From: Deltaproteobacteria bacterium
Lineage (GTDB): Bacteria > Desulfobacterota > Binatia > HRBIN30 > CADEER01
Assembly: GCA_029262455.1 (NCBI GenBank)
Contig: JAJCZJ010000112.1
Location: 89,570 to 153,569 of the forward strand
Direction: 5' to 3'
Length of the DNA stretch: 64,000 bases
The notes under the pieces were generated by a model, which was not told the DNA's origin, searched no databases, and was given only the letters and a program-made list of their open reading frames with translations. Shown here piece after piece: positions 45,647 through 54,696 of the stretch (its first letter is position 1; each line of letters begins with the position of its first letter). Both the position numbers and the translations under genes were made by a program.

Positions 45647-47527
45647 ATGAAGCCAAGCAGATTAACCGCAAAGTCTTCGGATGCACAATCGGTCCGGGAA
45701 GCGGTTCGGTTCTCACTTCGACCCAAGCTACTCGCGTTGTCGCTCCTACTCGTCGCAGTCCCGGGCGCCGTCTTCGCAGCCCTGGCCTTCTCCGCTGCAC
45801 ACGATGCACTCCGCAGCGCCGCAGGGCGCCAATTGGTCGAAGCCGCGCGCGATCAAGCGGACAACATCGCGGTCGAGATGACCAACGTCCGCGACGACCT
45901 GCATCGCTGGGCGCGCAACGAAGTCATGCGAGACATCATGGTCGAAGACGTCGATAAGCGCATCGCAAGGCTTCTCCAGACCATTCAGAAGGGAGGCGAG
46001 TCCTACTTCGACCTAATCTGCGCCAACACCGATGGCGAGGTGGTAGCGGCCAGCGCGCCGGGCCTCGTTGGACAATCGATCAAGATCGGATTGAGTCAGC
46101 GGGTCAACACGATCCGCGGCCCGATTTCACGTTCGCCGTACCCGCGTCCACTTTTCGAAGCGCGTGAAGTCATTCCTCACCCAGATCAACCCGAGCGATC
46201 GATCGGCGTGCTCGTCGCATACTACGACTCCGGCGCGCTCGATCGAACCGCACTCCAGCTTCGCGAGAATCTCGCAGAGCTCGGCACTAGAGTCGGCATT
46301 TCAATCCTCAACGAAGACGGAACCGTCATTGGCGGGTCTTGGGATGGGTCTTGGGGTGGGTCTTGGAGTCGCTCTGGGAGTGGGACTGGACAAGAGACAG
46401 TGGCCGCGCCCATCGGACAGAACTTGCGGGACGCTGGCTGGAACTCAGCCCGATCCCGAATGCCCGACGCGCCTTCGCGCGGATTCGAGGAGGAGCAAGT
46501 CGCCCAGGTCTTTGCGGGATACTCTGACCTGGATGCGGTCCGCGCCGATTGGCGCGTGTTGGTCACGCAACCGATCGGCGAGGCGCTCGCTCCTGTGGCC
46601 AATCTGCGCAGAAGGTGGACGATCGCTCTCGCCGCCGTGGTCCTGGTCGGCCTTCTTATGGCGGGCCTACTCGCCGAAAGAATGATTCGGCCCCTGCAGG
46701 CGCTCACCGAAGCCACTCAGGAGATCCGGCTTCTCGGCGAGGAGACGAAACTATTGGCCGTCACCTCGAGTGACGAGATCGGACAACTGACCGCCGCCTT
46801 CAACACAATGGCCAGCGAGCTACGAAGAGCTCGCCGCGAACTGATCAACGCCGCACGCCTGGCACTGGTCGGCGAAATGGCGGCCGGGATTGCACACGAG
46901 GTCCGAACACCGCTCGGAATCCTACGCACTGCGGCTCAGGTATTGCGGCGATCGACCGACGCGAGAACTCCAAAGGAAACAGAGCTCCTTGACATCATGG
47001 TGGCTGAAACAGATCGGCTCTCGCATGTCGTCAATGAATTCCTGGACCTGGCCGGTCCCAAAGTACCCTCCGCCCAGAGCGCGTACCTCGAGCCAGTGCT
47101 CGCCAGAGCAGTGGAGTTTGTCAACGCCCAAGCTGTCCACAAAGGGGTCACGCTGCGACAAGACTTTACCGACGACCCTTCCCCGGCTTGGTGCGATCCG
47201 GAGCAAATCTATCAGGTCGCGCTCAACCTCATCGTCAATGCAACGCAGAGCCTCGACTCAGGCGGAACAGTTGTCGTCCGGCTGGACCCAGCGCGATCAG
47301 GGCGAGTCGCCTTCGAAGTCGCTGACGACGGGCCGGGGATATCCGACGATGTTCAAGAAAAGATTTTCGCGCCCTTTTTCACGACGCGAGAATCCGGAAC
47401 CGGTCTCGGACTCGCTTTGGTCGATCGCATCGTCACCGCGCATCGCGGCACACTGAGCGTCACCAGTTCTAAGGGCACAGGCGCCACGTTTCGGGTCACA
47501 TTGCCGGTCGCTGAGGAGGTCGCATGA
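45647..47527 (+). CDS. Membrane sensor histidine kinase (NtrB/ZraS-like)
   Basis: The protein is 626 aa. It has two membrane helices (about 34-54 and 318-340) around a periplasmic Cache-like sensor (about 55-315). HAMP (about 340-395), HisKA (AHEVRTPLGILRTAAQ, His near 420) and HATPase (NATQSLDSGG, DDGPGI, GTGLGLALVDRI) follow. The sensor contains an odd Gly-Ser-Trp run (GGSWDGSWGGSW) coded by repeats of TGGGTCTTGGG. The ATG at 45647 is preferred to the upstream 45614. It overlaps its NtrC-type regulator by 4 bp. Confidence 0.9.
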   Translation: MKPSRLTAKSSDAQSVREAVRFSLRPKLLALSLLLVAVPGAVFAALAFSAAHDALRSAAGRQLVEAARDQADNIAVEMTNVRDDLHRWARNEVMRDIMVEDVDKRIARLLQTIQKGGESYFDLICANTDGEVVAASAPGLVGQSIKIGLSQRVNTIRGPISRSPYPRPLFEAREVIPHPDQPERSIGVLVAYYDSGALDRTALQLRENLAELGTRVGISILNEDGTVIGGSWDGSWGGSWSRSGSGTGQETVAAPIGQNLRDAGWNSARSRMPDAPSRGFEEEQVAQVFAGYSDLDAVRADWRVLVTQPIGEALAPVANLRRRWTIALAAVVLVGLLMAGLLAERMIRPLQALTEATQEIRLLGEETKLLAVTSSDEIGQLTAAFNTMASELRRARRELINAARLALVGEMAAGIAHEVRTPLGILRTAAQVLRRSTDARTPKETELLDIMVAETDRLSHVVNEFLDLAGPKVPSAQSAYLEPVLARAVEFVNAQAVHKGVTLRQDFTDDPSPAWCDPEQIYQVALNLIVNATQSLDSGGTVVVRLDPARSGRVAFEVADDGPGISDDVQEKIFAPFFTTRESGTGLGLALVDRIVTAHRGTLSVTSSKGTGATFRVTLPVAEEVA

Positions 47528-48876
47528 AGCGGGTATTGGTTGTCGATGACGAGCGTAGTGGCCGCCGCGTTTTGCAGATTATGATCGAAGAGCTCGGATT
47601 GTCCTCGATCGCCGCCGAAAGCGGCGAGGGAGCACTCGAGCACCTCCAAAACGAAACAGTCCATCTCGTCCTGACCGACCTCAAGATGCCGGGAATGAGT
47701 GGCCTCCAATTGCTCAAGGAAATTCGCGCGTCCGACACAGAGCTGCCGGTGATCATCCTGACGGCCTACGGAACCGTCCAAACCGCGGTCGAAGCGATGA
47801 AGAACGGGGCCTTCGACTACATTCTACGACCCTTTGACGCCGACACGCTCGAAGCAGTGATTCGTCGCGCTCTGGCGTTTCGTCGCATCGAGATCGAAAA
47901 CCAACTTCTGCGAGAACAGCTAGAAGAAAAGCCCGAGACTCGAGGAATCCAAGGCAACTCGGCAGCGATCCAAGAAGTCATCAGCCTGATCTCCAAAGTC
48001 GCACCAACCAAGAGTCCGGTCCTCATCACCGGGGAAACCGGTACCGGCAAAGAGTTGGCAGCACAAGCGATTCACCGATCGAGTCCCCGCAAGTCAGAAC
48101 TCTTTGTAGCGCTCAACTGCGCCGCAATTCCTTCACAGCTCCTGGAAAGCGAGCTCTTCGGGCATGTACGCGGAGCGTTCACCGGCGCCGACTCGCCGCG
48201 CCCCGGGAAATTCGAAGTCGCCGACGGCGGCACCTTGTTCCTCGATGAGATCGGCGACATGCCCTACGATCTACAAGCCAAGCTCTTGCGTGTTCTCGAG
48301 GAGGGAGTGGTCGAACGCGTCGGCTCCAATACGCAACTAGACATCGACGTCCGGATCATTTCTTCGACCAACCGTGATCTGTCCGTTGCCATTGCAGAGA
48401 ACCACTTTCGCGAGGACCTCTTCTACCGGCTCAACGTCTTTCAGGTACAGATGCCACCGCTTCGGCAACGTGCCGACGACATCGTGCAGCTGGCGCAAGT
48501 CTTTCTCGAGCGCTACTGCTCACAGCTCGGTAAAATACCACCCACGATCAGACCAGACACAGCCCGCATCCTGGAAACGTACGCCTGGCCGGGCAACGTC
48601 CGGGAACTCCGCAATCTAATGGAGCGCGCATCCGTTCTCTGCGAAGAGACCACCTTGGGCCCGCGTTTCGTCCGATCCCTGCTCCCTGCGACAATGTCCC
48701 ACGAGACCGACGATGAGACACAAGAAGACGGCCTCGACAGCGCAGTCGAGAGCCTCGAACGCCGACTGATCCTACAAGCTCTCAGCAAAACCGGCGACAA
48801 CAAGGCCAAAGCTGCACGACTTCTCAAGATCGCCGAGCGCACCCTTTGGTACAAGCTGAAAAAATTCGGGATGTGA
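47524..48876 (+). CDS. NtrC-family sigma-54-dependent response regulator
   Basis: The protein is 450 aa: receiver ([11 protein letters not shown], Asp near 54), AAA+ with GETGTGKE (near 170) and a canonical GAFTGA loop (near 220), and a C-terminal Fis-type helix-turn-helix ([20 protein letters not shown]). It is fully equipped to activate sigma-54 promoters. The best sigma-54 site in the window, upstream of the type III PKS operon, lies 3.5 kb away, so that operon is a candidate target. Confidence 0.94.
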   Translation: MKRVLVVDDERSGRRVLQIMIEELGLSSIAAESGEGALEHLQNETVHLVLTDLKMPGMSGLQLLKEIRASDTELPVIILTAYGTVQTAVEAMKNGAFDYILRPFDADTLEAVIRRALAFRRIEIENQLLREQLEEKPETRGIQGNSAAIQEVISLISKVAPTKSPVLITGETGTGKELAAQAIHRSSPRKSELFVALNCAAIPSQLLESELFGHVRGAFTGADSPRPGKFEVADGGTLFLDEIGDMPYDLQAKLLRVLEEGVVERVGSNTQLDIDVRIISSTNRDLSVAIAENHFREDLFYRLNVFQVQMPPLRQRADDIVQLAQVFLERYCSQLGKIPPTIRPDTARILETYAWPGNVRELRNLMERASVLCEETTLGPRFVRSLLPATMSHETDDETQEDGLDSAVESLERRLILQALSKTGDNKAKAARLLKIAERTLWYKLKKFGM

Positions 48877-48946
48877 CCTCTGAGACCGATGCCGAAGTCC
48901 GAACCGTCTCGAAACAGCTCCGTGCGGCCCATAGCAAGCTGCGCAA

Positions 48947-49115
48947 TCTTCGTGCCTTTGTGCCTTCGTGTTGAATCTTTTCCCGCACCAGGTCCCGGTG
49001 TATTCCCCTCACCGTCATGGCACAGCCGCGGCGGCCGATTCCCCGATCCCGATGAAGCAGTCGTTCGTGATTTTCAACACGATGGCACGAAGACACGAAG
49101 GGGTTGTCAGGGTTT
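48947..49115. mobile_element. Short inverted-repeat element, unit 1
   Basis: Arms 48947-48975 (ending TTCGTGTTGAA) and 49073-49100 (starting TTCAACACG) are imperfect inverted repeats. The core has ATCTTTTCCCGCACCAGGT at one end and GATGAAGCAGTCGTTCGTGA at the other; both recur in the units at 53843 and 54473. An outer GGGGTTGTCAGG follows. No coding capacity. Confidence 0.65.
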
Positions 49116-49137
49116 TTCGGCTCCGTCGCCTAAGAAC

Positions 49138-50202
49138 TCATTCCGAGTCTTCGGGAAAACCGCCCGCCTCATCATCGTCGGCTAAATCCGCCTCGAAGCC
49201 CTCTAACTGTTCGGCGACTCGACCCGGCTGTTTGAACGACGCGATGTGGAAAATGGCATCGCCTTCGTTGACCAACGGCAGCTGGGACTTGCCGATCACA
49301 ATTCCAGACACGCCCGATTTCACTTCAACTTCCTCGTCGCCCAGGGGATCCGAGACAAATCCGAGACTGTCGCCCTCTTTGACGCGAGCGCCCAAGGCGA
49401 GCGTCGTCTGGAGAATGCCGCTGTCCGGCGCGCGCACCCAGGCGCTGGAACGGGCGACAAACGGATCCGCGTTTGTCTTGTCGCGGCCGGCCTTGGGCAA
49501 CATTTCGAGTGAGCGCATCACCGCCAGCACACCGCGCAATCCGCCGCGAATCGACGACTCGTCGAAGCGAAGAGCCTCTCCAGCCTCGTAGACCAGCATC
49601 GGTACTCCCTTTTCGAAGACCGATTGGCGCAGCGATCCGTCACGGATGTTGGCATTGAGCACCACCGGAACGCCGAACGTCTGCGCCAACGCCGCCGTTT
49701 CCGGATCGTCCAGACAGGCCCGAATCTGCGGAAGATTACTTCGATTCGCCGCGCCGGTGTGTAGATCGATCCCGTGTGTGGCGTCCTTGACCACTTCTTC
49801 CATGAACTGATGCGCCAGGCGGGCGGCCAACGATCCTGTCGGTGAGCCCGGAAAAGATCGGTTGAGGTCACGTCGATCCGGCAGATAACGCGTGTGGCTG
49901 AGGAAACCGTAGACATTCACAATCGGAACAGCGACCAGCGTCCCACGCAGGCGATTGATCGACGGAATACGAAGCAACCTGCGGATGATCTCGACACCGT
50001 TGATTTCGTCGCCGTGGATGGCCGCCGACACAAACAACCGCGGGCCGGGCCGCTTCCCGTGAACGACATGCGCCGGCAAGAAGATCTCTGCCTGCGTATA
50101 CCGCCGCGCCACTGGAATGCGCACGGACTTGCGCTCACCTGCGGCGATCTCAACCCCCCCGATCGAAATCGACGGGCGCTTCGTCTTTCGAACCGAGTTC
50201 AT
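49138..50202 (-). CDS. Succinylglutamate desuccinylase/aspartoacylase family deacylase
   Basis: The protein is 354 aa of the M14-like zinc enzymes. Zinc ligands are HGDE (AAIHGDEINGVEIIRRLL, about residue 63) and the His of DLHTG (near 150). A C-terminal beta domain (about 270-330) has APDSGILQTTLALGARVKEGD, like a biotinyl-lipoyl fold. The family removes acyl groups from amino acids or peptides; relatives often sit with RimK-type ligases, which are absent here. GGAGCTGG before the ATG supports the start. Confidence 0.85.
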   Translation of the reverse strand: MNSVRKTKRPSISIGGVEIAAGERKSVRIPVARRYTQAEIFLPAHVVHGKRPGPRLFVSAAIHGDEINGVEIIRRLLRIPSINRLRGTLVAVPIVNVYGFLSHTRYLPDRRDLNRSFPGSPTGSLAARLAHQFMEEVVKDATHGIDLHTGAANRSNLPQIRACLDDPETAALAQTFGVPVVLNANIRDGSLRQSVFEKGVPMLVYEAGEALRFDESSIRGGLRGVLAVMRSLEMLPKAGRDKTNADPFVARSSAWVRAPDSGILQTTLALGARVKEGDSLGFVSDPLGDEEVEVKSGVSGIVIGKSQLPLVNEGDAIFHIASFKQPGRVAEQLEGFEADLADDDEAGGFPEDSE

Positions 50203-50448
50203 TCCAGCTCCTTGTCGAGGCACTGCGCCGCGTTGAGCCCCTCAAGAGGGAGCACCCCTCGATGAAGGCGAAAAAGGAGCACTTCTTGGTCCAGCAACCG
50301 ACGGCACCGTGATCTCATAGCCGGAATTAGTATCAGCCGGAGAAACCAAAAAGTAGAAGGCCTTGACCAACTCCCCGAGCCCAACACCACCGCGGCACTC
50401 TCTCCACAGAACGGGACCTTTCCCACATAGCGAAGTAGCTATAGGGCA

Positions 50449-50757
50449 ATAAGCACTCTCGAATCGCAGCTCAAAGCTCTCGCCAGCGACCGGCGGCTGC
50501 AGATCCTTGACTGGCTCAAGGAGCCGATGGCTCACTTTCCTCCACAGCAAGTCGGTGGCGATCTGGTCCGCGACGGTGCCTGCGCATTGGAGATTGGACA
50601 CAAGCTCGGAGTCAGTCAGCCGACCTGCGCCCGACATCTGAAGATCTTGACAGATGCCGGCCTGATCATTCCGACAAGGAGGCACCAATGGACCTTCTAC
50701 AAGCGCGACGAGAAACAGCTCCGCGCCCTCAAGGCGCGAATTCGCTCCGATGTCTGA
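50449..50757 (+). CDS. ArsR-family HTH regulator with a possible non-ATG start
   Basis: The helix-turn-helix reads LEIGHKLGVSQPTCARHLKILTDAGLI. The first ATG is at 50527, but the same frame upstream codes for LKALASDRRLQILDWLKEP, the usual first helices of ArsR/SmtB proteins, so the gene must start earlier. Between the stop TAG at 50428-50430 and 50527 there is no ATG, GTG or TTG. ATA at 50449, a few bases after AGGG, or the CTG further on are candidates. It overlaps the methyltransferase gene by 8 bp. Confidence 0.75.
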   Translation: MSTLESQLKALASDRRLQILDWLKEPMAHFPPQQVGGDLVRDGACALEIGHKLGVSQPTCARHLKILTDAGLIIPTRRHQWTFYKRDEKQLRALKARIRSDV

Positions 50758-51577
50758 TCTGAGCCCCTTCGATCCGACCACCGCCGACTTCGCCACATGG
50801 TTTGACGAACTCCCCCTGTGGTCCGCTCCCTTTGCCACGTTGCTCCTCGATCATGCGCCAATTCGGGCTGGAATCACCGTGCTCGACGTCGGCGCCGGCA
50901 CAGGCTTTCTGACCATCGAACTCGCGGAGCGATGCGGCCCGACGTCAACCATCATCGCCGTCGACCCGTGGCAGCACGCGATGAGTCGATTGCGCCAAAA
51001 GGTCGACCGGCTGGAGTTGGGTAACGTCGTCTGCGTTGAACAAGACATCCTCACCGCCCGGCTCGAAGCCGAGAGTCTCGACCTGATCGTTTCGAATCTC
51101 GGCCTCAACAACTTCGCCGGCCCGCAGGCCGCTCTCGAGGTTTGCTATCGCGCGGCGCGAAGCGGCGCTGATCTCCTGATCGCCACCAACGTTCAGGGAC
51201 ATATGGCGGAGTTCTACGAAATCTATCGCGATACCTTGATCGACCTTGGACACCGGAGCAGCCTGCAGACCCTCGACGAGCATATCCGACACCGCGGCAC
51301 CCAGGAGTCCGTGTCCGCCCGGATCCAGTCCTCCGGATTCGCTGTCAAAGAGGTCAGCACCAGCACCTTCACGATGCGCTTCGCCGACGGATCATCGATG
51401 CTGCGACACCACCTGATCCGCGCCGGATTCTATCCCGACTGGAAGGCGATCGCGCCAGTCGATCACGTCGACGAGGTCATGCGCGCCCTCGAAGCGAATC
51501 TGAACGAAACGGCCGCGAAGAACGGTAGCCTCCCTCTCACGATCCCGGTCAAATGCCTTCACGCTGTCAAAGAGTAG
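50750..51577 (+). CDS. Class I SAM-dependent methyltransferase
   Basis: The protein is 275 aa. SAM-binding motif I is VLDVGAGTGFLTIELAERCG (about 45-64), followed by IIAVDPW and a motif IV-like LDLIVSNLGLNNF. The substrate is unknown. The coupling to an ArsR-family regulator is a common layout (ArsR/methyltransferase pairs) in metal- or metalloid-related and metabolic operons. No arsenic genes are present nearby. Confidence 0.85.
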   Translation: MSDLSPFDPTTADFATWFDELPLWSAPFATLLLDHAPIRAGITVLDVGAGTGFLTIELAERCGPTSTIIAVDPWQHAMSRLRQKVDRLELGNVVCVEQDILTARLEAESLDLIVSNLGLNNFAGPQAALEVCYRAARSGADLLIATNVQGHMAEFYEIYRDTLIDLGHRSSLQTLDEHIRHRGTQESVSARIQSSGFAVKEVSTSTFTMRFADGSSMLRHHLIRAGFYPDWKAIAPVDHVDEVMRALEANLNETAAKNGSLPLTIPVKCLHAVKE

Positions 51578-51900
51578 CGCCGAGCAGTCCGTCGAGAAAC
51601 AGGTGCGCAAGCCGAAATGAAAAGTTTCGTGACACAGCAAGGCAGCGAACCGGCCTGCCGACCGGAGCCTTGGCGGAGGTGGGAGGCGCGCCCAGATGTT
51701 TCTTGAGGACCTCGCAACGCAGCGATACCGATCAAAGACCGTTTGCAGCCCGCGCCCGTCTCGGCGAGGTGCTAGTCACTTCGCCACCGGCGGTGATCCA
51801 CAGGGGGCTTGATGGCCCTCAGGATCGTTGACAAGACTAGCAGCTAGCGCTTCATGGAAGACGGACGACTGTTAGATGAACGAACATCTGGAGAGACGAT
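51578..51900. other. Intergenic region with a weak promoter candidate
   Basis: No gene is supported. TTGACA at 51828-51833 is a perfect -35 element, but the -10 hexamer 17 bp on (TTCATG) is poor. GGAGAG just before 51901 is a good ribosome binding site for the next gene. Confidence 0.35.
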
Positions 51901-52770
51901 ATGCCTGTAAGTGAACTCGAACTGGGACTCGACCTCGGACCATCCACGGTCCAGTGGGACGGAGTACAACTCGCCAACTACGGACTTGCCGTCCACGCCT
52001 CTTCCGATCATTTTCGCGATCTAGAGGAATCCTTCGACCCTGTCACCTTCTACGGTACGTACCTCGCGATGGAAGCGCGTCGCACGCTCAATGCCCGACT
52101 CGCAAAGCTCGGACTCGAGCGCCACCATGTCGTTCAAATCGGACAGTACCTCGAAGTTCTATCCTCGCTCCCGACGAGCGGTGAGGCTGTCACCAAGGGC
52201 AAGGTCATCGACATCAAGAACGGTGGCGACGGCAAGGCCGTACGGGTCACGTCAGAATTCGAGACCGTCATCGACGGCGAGGTTTTTTGCCGCAGCCAGA
52301 ACAAGATCAATCTGGCGTCATTCGGCTGGGGCGAGCCATCGCAACAGCGCGACGGCGACTTCCATCCGCTAGACGCGCGAACCGAAATCCCAGACACCGA
52401 TCCCACGTCGGCACGAGCGGTCCAAACCGACGAATTCCTCGGGATTCGATTCGCCCCTTGGGACGAGAACCCACATTGCCGCAGCCAGTCTGCCGCGGAA
52501 AAAGCCGGCTTGGCGTTCCCTCCGACGCAGGGCCTGTGCATCGGCGGAATGTTGTGGTCCGAGGCAGCCGACGTCCTGGGCGGCGGAAAAATGCGCCGAA
52601 TCAAGAGCGGGATTCTGTCGACGGTCGGACCGGTCAAGGCTGGCGACAAGCTCGAGTTGCGGCTTTGGAAGACCTCCGACAGCGAAGCGTTTGGCCAAGT
52701 GTTCGTCACAGAACGCGACGGTCAGCCACACGGAAAGAAGTCGATCCTCGCTCGTTTCGAGATCGCCTAG
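51901..52770 (+). CDS. MaoC-like hotdog-fold protein
   Basis: The protein is 289 aa, probably two hotdog units. The first half (about 10-150) resembles the N-terminal part of hydratase-2 type enzymes (HHVVQIGQYLEVLSSLPTSG, then GKVIDIKNGG, then TVIDGEVFCRSQNKINL). The second half (about 175-289) has FPPTQGLCIGGMLW and ends with a barrel-like GDKLELRLWK. The R-hydratase Asp/His pair is not clearly seen, so enzyme activity is uncertain. It is the lone plus-strand gene before a shared terminator. Confidence 0.55.
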   Translation: MPVSELELGLDLGPSTVQWDGVQLANYGLAVHASSDHFRDLEESFDPVTFYGTYLAMEARRTLNARLAKLGLERHHVVQIGQYLEVLSSLPTSGEAVTKGKVIDIKNGGDGKAVRVTSEFETVIDGEVFCRSQNKINLASFGWGEPSQQRDGDFHPLDARTEIPDTDPTSARAVQTDEFLGIRFAPWDENPHCRSQSAAEKAGLAFPPTQGLCIGGMLWSEAADVLGGGKMRRIKSGILSTVGPVKAGDKLELRLWKTSDSEAFGQVFVTERDGQPHGKKSILARFEIA

Positions 52771-52805
52771 CAGGCTGGTCGCCTAGAGGTCAGGTCAGGA
52801 TGGAA

Positions 52806-52832
52806 CGACCGGCCTTTCACCGAGGCCGGTCG
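52806..52832. terminator. Bidirectional terminator between convergent genes
   Basis: A perfect 10-bp stem, CGACCGGCCT with AGGCCGGTCG, and a 7-nt loop lies between the convergent ends at 52770 and 52837. TTTT follows nine bases later on the plus strand. Confidence 0.7.
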
Positions 52833-52836
52833 CAGG

Positions 52837-53718
52837 TCATTTTGACGTTTCGCTACCGAGATACTCCCAAAGCTGGCGATCGTGTCGGCTCGCAGCGCTG
52901 AGCGGCTTTAGATAGGGCTCCCAGCGCTTCGGCGCGGCCGGCTCGGGGTGGTCGCCCATGACCGTTACGCGCTGAATCACCCTCTCGCCTTCGAAGTCGT
53001 TCAGAACGTTGTGCTGCGTACATCGGTTGTCCCAAATCGCAACCGTCCCTTGCGACCAGCGGTAGCGGACCGTGAACCGTGGACTGGTCGCCCAGCGCGT
53101 CAGGAAGCCCAACAGACTAGCGCTCTCTTCGTGGCCGAGCTCGACGATGCGGCGCGTAAAGTGCTCGTTCACGAACAGCGACTTGCGCCCAGTTTCCGGA
53201 TGTACCCTGACGACAGGGTGCACGGCCATTCGCTCCGGGTTCCCGTGCGGGTGGGCGTCGTGCAGCGCGGTCAGTCCTTCGCAGAACTCGCGCATCGCCG
53301 GTGAGAGTTCTGCGTAGGCCTTGTACATATTGGCCCACATCGTATCCCCGCCAACCGCAGGGCATTGCACCATATTGAGAATCGCCATGACCGATGGACT
53401 GGCCTGACACGTCAGGTCGCTGTGCCACTCATCGGCGATCGCACCCTGGCCCCCTGAGGCGTGAAGCTCGAAGAACTCCGGCCGTTCGGCATTGAAGCTC
53501 AGATTCGGGTGCGCCTCGAGCTCACCAAAGAGTCGCCCAAAAGCAATGTGGGAGTCGGGCGTCAGCTTCTGACCCGGGAAAAACAGCACCATGTGCTCGA
53601 GCAAGAGAGCCCGCAGCGCATCGACGTCGGACGGTCCGGCCTGCTCCAGGACCAACCCTCGAACTTCCGCCCCCAGTGAGCCCGAGAGTCTCTCGACTTC
53701 CAATGTTTTCATATCCAT
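52837..53718 (-). CDS. TauD/TfdA family Fe(II)/2-oxoglutarate dioxygenase
   Basis: The protein is 293 aa. The iron ligands are the HSD of DEWHSDLTC (about 105) and the distal His of NRCTQHNVLND (about 260). A 2-oxoglutarate-binding Arg lies in ERVIQRVTV. Family members oxidise taurine, herbicides, carnitine precursors and similar compounds; the substrate cannot be read from sequence. AAGGAG ten bases before the ATG at 53718 supports this start. Confidence 0.92.
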   Translation of the reverse strand: MDMKTLEVERLSGSLGAEVRGLVLEQAGPSDVDALRALLLEHMVLFFPGQKLTPDSHIAFGRLFGELEAHPNLSFNAERPEFFELHASGGQGAIADEWHSDLTCQASPSVMAILNMVQCPAVGGDTMWANMYKAYAELSPAMREFCEGLTALHDAHPHGNPERMAVHPVVRVHPETGRKSLFVNEHFTRRIVELGHEESASLLGFLTRWATSPRFTVRYRWSQGTVAIWDNRCTQHNVLNDFEGERVIQRVTVMGDHPEPAAPKRWEPYLKPLSAASRHDRQLWEYLGSETSK

Positions 53719-53842
53719 CGCACGCAATCTCCTTCCGAGCCTCGACGGGCCTAGATCATCACCCGATCCCAATTAGCTAGCATTTCCCGACCGCTTGCAG
53801 AAAGAGAAGGGCCGTCTCGCAACACCTCGCCAGGCGGGAAAT

Positions 53843-54016
53843 CCTGACAACCCCTTTGTGTCTTCGTGTCTTTGTGTTGAAAAACACGAACGACTGCTTC
53901 ATCGGGCTCAAGGGATCGGCCGAGGGACAGAGTAGCCCCATTACCTTCCGCACTCACCGGACCTCGTGCGCGAAGAGATTCAACACGAAGACACGAAGAC
54001 ACGAAGACACGAAGAT
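53843..54016. mobile_element. Short inverted-repeat element, unit 2 (inverted)
   Basis: Reverse-oriented copy of the 48947 unit. The TTTGTGTTGAA arm (ending 53881) and the TTCAACACGAAGACACGAAG arm (from 53979) enclose a core with ACGACTGCTTCATCGGGCTC. The outer CCTGACAACCCC flank is at the left. It abuts the GxxExxY gene on its left side. Confidence 0.65.
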
Positions 54017-54047
54017 ATCCCGGCTTGAAAGTCAGCCAGTTGCAATA

Positions 54048-54458
54048 ATGCTACGTCGTCAGTATCATTACGAAATGCTAGACGATGAAGTCGTGGCGAC
54101 GCAGGTGATTGGGGCAGCGATTGAGGTGCACCAGACACTTGGTGGGCCGGGACTCTTGGAAGCGGTCTACGAGGAAGCCTTTTGCTATGAGCTTCGTTCT
54201 AGGCATCTTGGGTTCGAACGGCAGAAAACGGTTCCACTCGTTTATAAGGGACGATGCCTGACGGCTGCGCTTCGGGTCGATGTTTTGGTTGAGAATCGAG
54301 TCGTCATCGAGTGCAAGGCTGCCAGCAGTTGGAACCCGGTCTTCAAATCGCAGGCACTGACCTACCTCCGGCTTCTCGATCTGCGACTCGCCCTGGTCAT
54401 CAACTTCGGCGCAGCGGTCGTCAAAGACGGCATCCATCGAGTGGTCAACGGCTACTAG
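54048..54458 (+). CDS. GxxExxY family protein (PD-(D/E)XK nuclease-like)
   Basis: The protein is 136 aa. The name-giving motif is GLLEAVYEEAF (about 37-47), after VIGAAIEVHQTLGGPG. The nuclease-type core has LRVDVLVENRVVIECKAA, the Asp and the Glu-x-Lys of the fold. The frame is open from 53856 through the repeat (NTKTRRHEDTKI), but a start at 54048 or 54075 fits the family. It lies exactly between two inverted copies of a short repeat element. The biological role of the family is unknown; DNA cleavage is inferred from the fold. Confidence 0.88.
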   Translation: MLRRQYHYEMLDDEVVATQVIGAAIEVHQTLGGPGLLEAVYEEAFCYELRSRHLGFERQKTVPLVYKGRCLTAALRVDVLVENRVVIECKAASSWNPVFKSQALTYLRLLDLRLALVINFGAAVVKDGIHRVVNGY

Positions 54459-54472
54459 CGACCGATCCAAGA

Positions 54473-54643
54473 GATCCTGACAACCCCCTTTGTGTCTCCG
54501 CGTCTTTGTGTCTTCGTGTTGAATCTTTTTCGTCACCAGGTCTGCCAAATGCGGCACGGGACACAGCCCCTGTATCCGACTGCCTGAGCCCAATGCGACA
54601 CTCGTTCGTGATTTTCAACTCAAAGACACGAAGATCCTGCAAC
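54473..54643. mobile_element. Short inverted-repeat element, unit 3
   Basis: Same orientation as the 48947 unit: outer CCTGACAACCCCC, arm ending TTCGTGTTGAA (54523-54533), core with ATCTTTTTCGTCACCAGGTC and CTCGTTCGTGATTTTCAACT, and outer AAAGACACGAAGATCCTG. It closes the composite structure around the GxxExxY gene. Confidence 0.65.
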
Positions 54644-54696
54644 TTACTATGAGCACACGGGCTCTTTTCGAGAGGGTTTTGAATTTGGCTTCGGCC

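Noticed and set aside
53943..54016. Possible CRISPR-like ACGAAGACACGAAGACAC repeats
   Set aside because: The short direct repeats have no spacers and belong to the arms of the inverted-repeat element.
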